Source: UBA1447 sp002329225 (lineage in GTDB: Bacteria; Bacillota; Clostridia; Oscillospirales; Acutalibacteraceae). Taken from it: DNA of 64,000 bases. Shown here piece by piece: positions 1-6,233 of the stretch (positions are counted from its first letter, which is position 1; each line of letters starts with the position of its first letter). The stretch spans positions 1-64,000 of the forward strand of contig JBMNVN010000003.1 of NCBI GenBank assembly GCA_050946835.1. The letters are read 5' to 3'. The position numbers were made by a program, and so were the translations under genes. The notes under the pieces are model-generated. The model did not search any database. It was not told the DNA's origin and saw only the letters and a list, made by a program, of their open reading frames with translations.

Positions 1-1136
1 TATTATACCATACCAAGAACTATCAGGGGGCTACAACTCTCTTGAAGCATTGAATTCTTCATTTCGCATTATACCATACCAAGAACTATCAGGGGGCTAC
101 AACAACGGAGGGAGCGGCAAGAAATGAGTAACGATTATACCATACCAAGAACTATCAGGGGGCTACAACTTGCGATGATGTACTATGTCACCCGCTGCGA
201 TTATACCATACCAAGAACTATCAGGGGGCTACAACTTCTTACGGACACATACGACCCGAATTTTTTATTATACCATACCAAGAACTATCAGGGGGCTACA
301 ACCGGTAAGAGGTACGAGGTGGCCTACTCGCCATTATACCATACCAAGAACTATCAGGGGGCTACAACTGTATTATTACAATGCAGATGGAAAACTGAAT
401 TATACCATACCAAGAACTATCAGGGGGCTACAACAAGAGCAAAAACAACCTTATCGAGTTTGCTAATTATACCATACCAAGAACTATCAGGGGGCTACAA
501 CCCGGTTGCAGACTTCTTCAAGGGTCTTTGGATTATACCATACCAAGAACTATCAGGGGGCTACAACGATCAGGGCAGAATCAGAAGCACGGTCAGAATT
601 ATACCATACCAAGAACTATCAGGGGGCTACAACGTTTCGAGCTCGATCTTCCGGATCACGACCATTATACCATACCAAGAACTATCAGGGGGCTACAACC
701 AGCTTCTGCTGCGGTCGGTGCTGCACCTGATTATACCATACCAAGAACTATCAGGGGGCTACAACAATGTTGTTAGTATCAGCCATTTTATTTCAATTAT
801 ACCATACCAAGAACTATCAGGGGGCTACAACGTTTACAAAGAACATCTTGCCGAAGGTGTGATTATACCATACCAAGAACTATCAGGGGGCTACAACTAA
901 TCTACCGGGAGTTTAACTCCCTATGCAATTATACCATACCAAGAACTATCAGGGGGCTACAACAAATTTGCGTTTATGTAGTACAATAATTATATTATAC
1001 CATACCAAGAACTATCAGGGGGCTACAACAGTGGAATATAGGGCTTTAGGGTCGGGAATATTATACCATACCAAGAACTATCAGGGGGCTACAACCAAAA
1101 CGGCCGCATATTGTCCTTACGCTTCGCATTATAGCA
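1..1136 (-). CRISPR. CRISPR array, type II-C-like, 17 full repeats, truncated by left window edge
   Basis: Seventeen identical 36-bp repeats start at 2, 68, 134, 200, 267, 333, 399, 466, 532, 598, 664, 730, 796, 862, 928, 994 and 1060, separated by unique spacers of 30 or 31 bp; base 1 ends a further spacer, so the array continues to the left. Read on the minus strand the repeat begins GTTGTAGCCCCCTG and ends GGTATGGTATAAT. The GTTGTAGC start and promoter-like end match the layout of type II-C repeats such as that of Neisseria meningitidis. After the last full repeat (1060-1095) a 32-bp spacer-like segment (1096-1127) runs into a degenerate repeat that keeps only ATTATA. No cas gene or tracrRNA anti-repeat is in the window, so the subtype rests on the repeat alone. 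Confidence 0.95.
1128..1136 (-). promoter_or_regulatory. Extended -10 promoter in the degenerate terminal CRISPR repeat
   Basis: On the minus strand this site reads TGCTATAAT, a perfect extended -10 element (TGnTATAAT). The rest of the 36-bp repeat is lost here, yet the promoter part remains, so transcription would enter the spacer-like segment 1096-1127 and the first full repeat. No good -35 is seen, which extended -10 promoters do not require. Confidence 0.6.
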
Positions 1137-1172
1137 CAATTTTAAGGAAAAAAATCATAAAAAATTCTCGAG

Positions 1173-1186
1173 TCCCATAAATGGGA
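1173..1186. promoter_or_regulatory. Perfect inverted repeat upstream of the lysis cassette promoter
   Basis: TCCCAT-AA-ATGGGA is a perfect 6-2-6 palindrome that ends directly before the -35 box at 1187. Its position suits an operator, possibly for the XRE-type domain of the first gene of the cassette (inference). It lies between the minus-strand CRISPR promoter and the plus-strand cassette promoter. Confidence 0.4.
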
Positions 1187-1215
1187 TTGACGAACATTTG
1201 TTCGATTGCTAAAAT
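1187..1215 (+). promoter_or_regulatory. LexA-box promoter (SOS-type) of the lysis cassette
   Basis: TTGACG at 1187-1192 and TAAAAT at 1210-1215 are separated by exactly 17 bp. Inside, CGAACATTTGTTCG at 1191-1204 matches the Gram-positive LexA (DinR) operator CGAACNNNNGTTCG, overlapping the -35 box and spacer, where LexA binding would block RNA polymerase. It stands upstream of the regulator at 1324 and thus of the whole plus-strand cassette to 5443. DNA damage induction is inferred from this match. Confidence 0.8.
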
Positions 1216-1323
1216 GGAAAGCGGACAGGGAATTTTGCGGCGGAACAATTTTAAGAAAGTGAGGTGAAGTGCATAGAGCCTTTTATTGAGGCGGTAAGCC
1301 TGCCCACACGGGAGGAGGCGGAA

Positions 1324-1911
1324 ATGGCTCAGCGGCTTTGCTGCGGGCGGGTTTGCAAGATGTGCGAAAGTCCGGCGGAATACGCCTGGCGCAGACGGAG
1401 TGTGGATATGGCGGCGCTGCTTGCGGATGCGGTGGAAAACGATTTAAGCCCCAACGAGAGGGAAGCGGTGGAAAAGTATTGGTTTGAGGGTAAAACGCTG
1501 ACCAGAATCGGGGAAGAAACGGGCAGGGCTCCGCCCAATGTACTGCGCACTTTGGAGCGAGCAAAGGCAAAACTGCACAAGTCGCTGAGGTTGGCGGTTT
1601 TTTATCAGTACGATTTGGAGGAGGAAAGTCTGGTGCCCCTGGCGGTGCGGAAAGCCGCCGCAGTGGAGGCCGCCCGAAGGGGCGGCGGGCAAAGTCCGGG
1701 GGAAAGGCTTAAAAAACTGCGTTTGGAACAGAATGCTCCCCTGCCTCTGATTGCAAAGGCAAGCGGCCTGGAACGGGAACGGATAGAGGCGCTGGAAAAC
1801 GGAACAGAAGAAATGACAATGGATGAGCTGCTTTTTATGGCGGCATTTTTTAACACTACGGCGGACTATATACTCAAAGGAGGAGCGGATGAGAACCGAC
1901 ATAACACTTGA
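1324..1911 (+). CDS. Phage-type late regulator: sigma-70 region 4-like HTH fused to XRE HTH
   Basis: This 195-residue protein carries a sigma region-4-like helix-turn-helix at about residues 41-88 (LSPNEREAV through RAKAKLHKSL) and a Cro/C1-type HTH at about 126-185. Sigma-like proteins of this size (for example Xpf of the defective prophage PBSX) activate late phage genes, so it probably drives the cassette that follows; this role is inferred. The ATG at 1324 is preferred because GGAGGAGG lies five bases before it; a GTG at 1264 would add 20 residues but has its Shine-Dalgarno-like bases overlapping the codon. The N terminus has a CCGRVCKMC cysteine cluster. The gene overlaps the next one by 23 bp and sits behind the LexA-box promoter. 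Confidence 0.75.
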   Translation: MAQRLCCGRVCKMCESPAEYAWRRRSVDMAALLADAVENDLSPNEREAVEKYWFEGKTLTRIGEETGRAPPNVLRTLERAKAKLHKSLRLAVFYQYDLEEESLVPLAVRKAAAVEAARRGGGQSPGERLKKLRLEQNAPLPLIAKASGLERERIEALENGTEEMTMDELLFMAAFFNTTADYILKGGADENRHNT

Positions 1912-2143
1912 AGATATGGCTGAGGAGTATCTGCATGCCGCAGAGCTGCAAACCGAGCTGATAAGCCAGAACAGGGAGCGGCTGCGGGAAAGCCGCCGCC
2001 GGCAGGATATTAAAGAGAGCCTCAGGCTGAACAGACTGCTCTGCCTGCTTTACCGCCAGAGGAGGGAGTTGGTGGAGATAGCGGATTATTTGAAGAATTA
2101 TTATAAGCACAGCACCGTACCTGTTAAGGGGGCGGCGGTATGA
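1889..2143 (+). CDS. Small helical phage-cassette protein, function unknown
   Basis: The ATG at 1889 has a strong AAAGGAGG eight to nine bases upstream and gives 84 residues. The protein is rich in Leu, Glu and Arg with heptad-like spacing (for example SQNRERLRESRRRQDIKESL), so an amphipathic helix or coiled coil is likely. No family was recognised. It overlaps the preceding regulator by 23 bp, and its stop overlaps the next start as ATGA, so it is translationally coupled inside the cassette. It could be a minor structural or chaperone protein of the tail/lysis module; that is a guess from position. Confidence 0.65.
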   Translation: MRTDITLEDMAEEYLHAAELQTELISQNRERLRESRRRQDIKESLRLNRLLCLLYRQRRELVEIADYLKNYYKHSTVPVKGAAV

Positions 2144-3462
2144 GGATGATAACGGCGGCTATCGGGGAAGACTCCCTTGTAAGCATAAGCGGCAGCGGGG
2201 CGGGTTTTGCCGCGGAGCATAATGCCGCATTGCTATGCGTTGATTTAGGCGGAGAACTGTCGGCGCCCGATGTGACCTTTTACTGCTTTGCCTTTGACCC
2301 TTACGGTCTGGGTAAAAGGATTGTGAGCAACAATATCTACGGCATACCGGGGGATTCCCCCGCCTACCGTAACGGGAACAAACTCTACTGCCCCCTGCCG
2401 GAGGCTCTGACCGCTACGGGGGAATTGACGGTGCAGGTTGAGGCCCATTGGGTGGAAAACTCCGTTACAAAACGCATTGCAAAATCCGGAATATTCAACC
2501 TGAGTTTTGAGCCTTCGGTAAGCGGCGATGATGAAGTCTTTGAAAAGGACTGCTCACTTTCGGGGCGGCTGCAGGCGGTGATTGCGGAGGCTGAGGGTTT
2601 TGGAGGTACGGTCAGCCTTTGTACGCCTGAACAATATGCCGCAATGCAGTATAAAAATCCCCGCCGGTTTTACCTTGTGTGGGAAGGCGAACAGGGAGAT
2701 GTTGAAATTCCGCCGGAAGACCCCGATATTCCCGATGAGGGGGATGACCCGCCTGAAGAAAGCGTTGCGGTAACGGGTATAGGGCTGAACAAGACGAGCC
2801 TGAATTTAACTCAGGGCGAAAGTGAAACACTGATTGCAACCGTCTACCCGGCAAATGCGGATAACAAGGCGGTTATATGGTCTTCCTCCGCTCCTTTGAT
2901 TGCCGAAGTGAGCAGCGGAGGTCAGGTAAACGCCCTCGGTGCGGGCAATGCGGTTATCACGGCAACAACGGCGGAGGGTTCTTTTACGGCAAACTGTTCG
3001 GTGGCTGTTGCGGCGGCAAGCCTGCCGGGGCTTTGGCAAGGCAGCAAAACCGCAAACGGGATAACCGCCAATATCAGCGGCAACAGGGTTACATTAAACG
3101 GGACTAAAAACACTCAGCAAAGCACGGGCGGAGGCGGCTATCTGACGGATAACCTGGTGAACCTTTTTGACGTGCCGCCCGTCTGGCAGACATTCCCGGC
3201 GGGGACGCAGATTAGAATTGTTGTATCCAACCAAAGCGGGAGCGCAAACTGCAATCCGGTAAACGCCGCCTGTGTTTTGAGGAAAACCGACAACACCATA
3301 TTGGCGGGCGCCACCTGGGGAACACCTACCGGCACGTTTAACTATACCTGTACCGCCAATACTCCGGTTTACGGCCTGCTGTTTTATATGCAGGCGGGGG
3401 AAACGGTCAGCAATTACGCCTTTGATGTGGAGTTTTGGGTGAACGATGTACGCCGGATTTAA
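2140..3462 (+). CDS. Phage baseplate/tail-associated-like protein with Big2 domain
   Basis: A 440-residue protein without a signal peptide. Residues 1-130 look like the beta-rich N-terminal domain of phage baseplate upper (BppU-like) proteins. An acidic Pro/Asp/Glu linker at about 189-205 follows, then a bacterial Ig-like group 2 (Big2) domain at about 210-292 (VTGIGLNKTSLNLTQGESET, later GNAVITATTA). The C-terminal 150 residues are beta-rich and probably bind a surface ligand. Big2 domains are common on phage tail tips and adhesins. Start ATG overlaps the preceding stop. Its place before a hydrolase, amidase and holin matches the distal tail-to-lysis order of Clostridia prophages. The baseplate assignment is tentative; the Big2 call is firmer. 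Confidence 0.65.
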   Translation: MRMITAAIGEDSLVSISGSGAGFAAEHNAALLCVDLGGELSAPDVTFYCFAFDPYGLGKRIVSNNIYGIPGDSPAYRNGNKLYCPLPEALTATGELTVQVEAHWVENSVTKRIAKSGIFNLSFEPSVSGDDEVFEKDCSLSGRLQAVIAEAEGFGGTVSLCTPEQYAAMQYKNPRRFYLVWEGEQGDVEIPPEDPDIPDEGDDPPEESVAVTGIGLNKTSLNLTQGESETLIATVYPANADNKAVIWSSSAPLIAEVSSGGQVNALGAGNAVITATTAEGSFTANCSVAVAAASLPGLWQGSKTANGITANISGNRVTLNGTKNTQQSTGGGGYLTDNLVNLFDVPPVWQTFPAGTQIRIVVSNQSGSANCNPVNAACVLRKTDNTILAGATWGTPTGTFNYTCTANTPVYGLLFYMQAGETVSNYAFDVEFWVNDVRRI

Positions 3463-3519
3463 TCCTTACGCAGGCGGCTTTTTACTTATGCAAACAATAT
3501 TTTTGAAAGGAGCAATAAA

Positions 3520-4251
3520 CTGAAACGACTGTTTTTAGGGGAAGTTGAAATTCCCCTTGCCCCCTGTTCCCCTTCGGTTCAGCCGCCCCGGGGCAGGTTT
3601 GCGGGGAAAAGGCTTTTTGTTGCCGGGGACAGCATAACCGAAAAGAACTTCCGCGCTCAGCTCAACTGGCACGATTACCTGAAAGATTGGCTGGGGCTGT
3701 CTTCGGTATTCAATGACGGTAAATCCGGCACGGGCTTTACCCGCAGTTACGGCACAAATCCGGCGTTGATTACAAGGATTGACGGTTGGGGCGGCGATGC
3801 GGATCTTATTCTGGTAACGGCCTCACTGAATGACGGGGGCGGCAACAACGCCGACCTCCCCCTGGGGCAATTGAGCGACACGGGCACGGGAACTTCTTAC
3901 TTTGCCGATTGCAGGGCGGTGGCGGAAAAACTGCTGACAAAGTACCCGAACACTCCCATAGGCTTTATTACCGCCCTGCCGAGGGGCTCCGCCCAGGACA
4001 GGGGCAAAACTTACGGTGTTGACGGTTGGTACCACCCCTGGTGCGAGGCGCTTAAAACCGTCTGCGCCCACTACTCGCTCCCCTGCCTTGATTTGTATCA
4101 CAGCGGTACACTTCGCCCGTGGTTAGCGGCGAACAACGCCGCTTTTTTCTCCTGCTCCGCAGCGCCGGAAGGCGACGGCATCCACCCGAATGCCGCCGGT
4201 CAGGAGATTATGGCAAGGCGTATTATGCCCTTTGTTGAGCAATATTTATAA
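3520..4251 (+). CDS. SGNH/GDSL-type hydrolase, probable CTG start
   Basis: The frame encodes about 243 residues with the SGNH signature: block I GDSITE near residue 35, a conserved SLNDGG stretch, and block V DGIHPN near the C terminus supplying the Asp-His pair. Such enzymes are esterases or deacetylases of carbohydrates; in phage tails they can trim acetyl groups from wall polymers. No ATG, GTG or TTG lies in frame before the GDS block. A CTG at 3520 is preceded by AAAGGAG at 3506-3512 with seven bases of spacing, so a CTG start is proposed; the first in-frame alternative (TTG at about 3757, then ATT) would delete the catalytic serine. It follows the Big2 protein and precedes the amidase. 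Confidence 0.75.
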   Translation: MKRLFLGEVEIPLAPCSPSVQPPRGRFAGKRLFVAGDSITEKNFRAQLNWHDYLKDWLGLSSVFNDGKSGTGFTRSYGTNPALITRIDGWGGDADLILVTASLNDGGGNNADLPLGQLSDTGTGTSYFADCRAVAEKLLTKYPNTPIGFITALPRGSAQDRGKTYGVDGWYHPWCEALKTVCAHYSLPCLDLYHSGTLRPWLAANNAAFFSCSAAPEGDGIHPNAAGQEIMARRIMPFVEQYL

Positions 4252-4294
4252 GCCCTCAGCGTAGAATAATTTTAATTATGAAAGGAAGCGGAAT

Positions 4295-4993
4295 TTGACA
4301 AAAACAATATTTATCGACGCCGGTCACGGCGGCAAAGACCCCGGTGCGGTATCGGGAACTTTTATTGAAAAAGATTTGAACCTTAAAGCGGCCCTTGCCG
4401 CCCGGAACTTTTTATCCGATTACGACTGTAAGGTTATTATGAGCCGGGAAACGGACACGGGCACAAGAATCAACACATCCGCAGCAAATGCGGCAAAGGC
4501 GGGAGCGGATGTTTATGCCGCAATACACCACAACGCCGCCGGGGGTGACGGCTGTGAGGTATTTTATTGGCATACCGACCCCAAGGCAAAGGCGCTGGCA
4601 ACGGAACTGATTGAACGGTTCAAGGCCCTGGGGCAAAACAGCAGAGGGATTAAACCGAGCAGTGAAAAAAGCTATAACTTCGGCGTATGCCGCATTAACG
4701 CTAAAAACGGCATCCCCGCCGTGCTGGGGGAATTTGCCTTTGTTGACAACGCAACGGACAGAAAGATTATAGACAGCGATGAAAAACTGAAAAAAGAGGG
4801 CGAGGCTTACGCCCTGGCATTGATAAACTTTTTGGGGCTTAAAAAAACTCCCGAAAAAAGAGTTGCAAAAGGAACCTGCCAAAGCCGCCTTTGCCGCCGG
4901 ACAGAAGGTGAGATTAAGGAACGCTCCCCTGTTCGTTTCATCTTCCGCCAAAAGGCCGCTCAGGAACATTACGGGCGAGTACCGCCTGTATGA
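4295..4993 (+). CDS. N-acetylmuramoyl-L-alanine amidase (Amidase_3), endolysin, frameshifted C terminus
   Basis: Residues 1-180 form a zinc amidase_3 domain: DAGHGGKDPG with the first metal His, the Glu of FIEKDLN, the IHHNA metal site, and the catalytic Glu in LGEFAF. It cleaves the bond between muramic acid and the stem peptide. Start is TTG (4295), with AAAGGAAGCGGAA upstream. After about residue 187 the frame turns into Arg/Lys-rich, non-family sequence up to the stop at 4991-4993, while the +1 frame continues as an SH3-like wall-binding domain to 5111. The break falls among two A-runs at 4841-4847 and 4854-4859. The catalytic domain is intact. No signal peptide: release would need the holin at 5192. 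Confidence 0.88.
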   Translation: MTKTIFIDAGHGGKDPGAVSGTFIEKDLNLKAALAARNFLSDYDCKVIMSRETDTGTRINTSAANAAKAGADVYAAIHHNAAGGDGCEVFYWHTDPKAKALATELIERFKALGQNSRGIKPSSEKSYNFGVCRINAKNGIPAVLGEFAFVDNATDRKIIDSDEKLKKEGEAYALALINFLGLKKTPEKRVAKGTCQSRLCRRTEGEIKERSPVRFIFRQKAAQEHYGRVPPV

Positions 4994-5111
4994 CGGGATT
5001 TTAATACTCAACCGCCTTAGAATAACTCTGAGCAAAGAGTTTGTAGGGCGGCTCCCCATATCAAAAAACGTTACGGGTTGGATAAACTCGGCAGACGCTC
5101 TGCTCCAATAG
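4857..5111 (+). pseudogene. Out-of-frame SH3-like wall-binding domain of the amidase
   Basis: In the frame +1 relative to the amidase, translation continues as KKELQKEP then FAAGQKVRLRNAPLF, NITGEYRLYDG and VTGWINSADAL, a pattern of the C-terminal SH3-like domains of phage endolysins. Read through the upstream A-runs it joins the amidase smoothly, so the two pieces were one protein of about 271 residues. Removing one A from 4841-4859 would restore the fusion. A TTG at 4863 has no ribosome site, so independent expression is unlikely. Confidence 0.65.
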
Positions 5112-5140
5112 GGTCTGTGCGGTTCGGTAAAAACAAAAAG

Positions 5141-5163
5141 CCCGCTCCGGCTTTCGGGGCGGG
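5141..5163 (-). terminator. Rho-independent terminator-like hairpin between amidase and holin
   Basis: CCCGCTCC (5141-5148) pairs with GGGGCGGG (5156-5163), with one G-T pair and a seven-base loop. On the minus strand the hairpin is followed by CTTTTTGTTTTT, a good U-tract, so it can end transcription coming leftward from the cytidylyltransferase gene after it has crossed the holin in antisense. On the plus strand only TATTTAAT follows, so the holin is probably still reached. Confidence 0.55.
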
Positions 5164-5191
5164 TATTTAATAAAAAAAGAAAGGATAAAAT

Positions 5192-5443
5192 ATGGAAATA
5201 ACTTCACTGATATTCGAACGGGGGCTTATACTTATCCCCATGCTTTACATTATCGGCATGATTCTTAAAGACGCAAAGCGGGTACCGGACAAATATATCC
5301 CCGTCATTTTGCTGCCCATAGGTCTGGCGGCAAGCTTCGGGCTTATGGGCTTTTCGGCTGCCTCCGCCGTGCAGGGGGTGCTGATAACGGGCGCCTGCGT
5401 TTACGGCAATCAGCTTGGCAAGCAGTTGGGGAAGGCGGAGTGA
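5192..5443 (+). CDS. Phage holin, Hol44 (SPP1-type) family
   Basis: Eighty-three residues with two membrane segments: about residues 10-26 (LILIPMLYIIGMI) and about 38-72, separated by a charged turn with the KRVPDKYIPVILLP motif typical of Hol44 holins. Holins assemble lesions in the membrane that let the endolysin reach the wall. AAGAAAGGATAAAAT precedes the ATG at 5192. It is the last gene of the SOS-type cassette, and its stop codon directly abuts the stop codon of the convergent cytidylyltransferase gene, leaving no intergenic base. Confidence 0.85.
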   Translation: MEITSLIFERGLILIPMLYIIGMILKDAKRVPDKYIPVILLPIGLAASFGLMGFSAASAVQGVLITGACVYGNQLGKQLGKAE

Positions 5444-6160
5444 TCAGTCTTCTTCCGCCGCTCCGGCTTGCCAAAGCGCCTCTGCCGCTTCAAGGTCCAG
5501 CGGATAGGTAATTTTAATGTTATAAACATGGCCGGGCACAATGTGTATCGGCTCACCTTTTAAGGTAAAAATCATGCAGGCGTCCGTAAGGGCTGCCTGC
5601 TCTTTTTTTGTCAGGGAGTCTAAAAGAGTTTTCAGCTTTTGAACATTAAAGGACTGGGGGGTTTGAGTTTGGAGCATTTGGGAACGAGGCGGCACAAAAC
5701 TCACAACTTTGCCGTCTTCACTTTGGGCAATGGTATCCCCGGCGGGGATATAGGTACCGCAGGCGCCGTACTTGCGGGCGACGGCTATGTTTTCGGTTAT
5801 AATGCGGCTGCTGACCAGAGGGCGAGCGGCATCATGGGTCAGAATAATTGCGGAGGGATCTGTCAGGCCGTTTTCTTCCATATAATTCAGGGCGCAGTGC
5901 AGGGTTCCGTTACGGTCGGCGCCGCCGGGGATAAAGACTATCCTCTTATTCAAACCGAATTCATCCGCGAACAGTTGCCGGGTGCGCTCCAGCCAATCGG
6001 CGGAACAGAGCACCAGAACCAGGTCCACCTCCGGGTGGGCAATAAATTTTTCCGCAGCCCTGATAATAACGGGCTTGCCCCCAAGGGGCAGATATTGCTT
6101 GGGAACCGGCCCGCCCAAACGGGAGCCGGTACCGCCGGCAAATATAGCGGCTGTTACCAT
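5444..6160 (-). CDS. IspD/TarI-family cytidylyltransferase, closer to TarI
   Basis: A 238-residue nucleotidyltransferase with the CTP-binding loop AGGTGSRLGGPVPKQYL at the N terminus. Two readings exist: IspD (2-C-methyl-D-erythritol 4-phosphate cytidylyltransferase, isoprenoid pathway) or TarI (ribitol-5-phosphate cytidylyltransferase, teichoic acid). The stretches YGACGTYIPAGDTI, QTPQSF, LTDACMIFTLKGE and YNIKITYPLDL resemble TarI more than IspD. No tarJ or ispF is adjacent, so the choice is open. AAGGAGGG seven bases before the ATG supports the start. The gene is convergent with the holin. Confidence 0.85.
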   Translation of the reverse strand: MVTAAIFAGGTGSRLGGPVPKQYLPLGGKPVIIRAAEKFIAHPEVDLVLVLCSADWLERTRQLFADEFGLNKRIVFIPGGADRNGTLHCALNYMEENGLTDPSAIILTHDAARPLVSSRIITENIAVARKYGACGTYIPAGDTIAQSEDGKVVSFVPPRSQMLQTQTPQSFNVQKLKTLLDSLTKKEQAALTDACMIFTLKGEPIHIVPGHVYNIKITYPLDLEAAEALWQAGAAEED

Positions 6161-6233
6161 AAAAAATCCCTCCTTATGCCTGAATGACAGTTATTTTACC
6201 TGTTTACTGTAGGTTGACGGTAAAAAACAGGGG

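Noticed and set aside
1..1127. Self-targeting spacers
   Set aside because: Scanning by eye I saw no spacer match elsewhere in the window; a proper search of the whole genome was not possible.
124..1180. Several long open frames with repeated peptides in the first kilobase
   Set aside because: They are translations of the 36-bp CRISPR repeat in three frames; unit length and exact DNA repeats explain them.
1..1323. tracrRNA or anti-repeat near the CRISPR array
   Set aside because: No second sequence complementary to the repeat was seen outside the array; it is probably left of the window.
4841..4860. Programmed ribosomal frameshift in the amidase
   Set aside because: The needed shift is +1 (or -2), while A-rich slippery sites usually give -1, and no stimulatory fold is seen. 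A simple indel is more likely, so recoding is kept only as an alternative.
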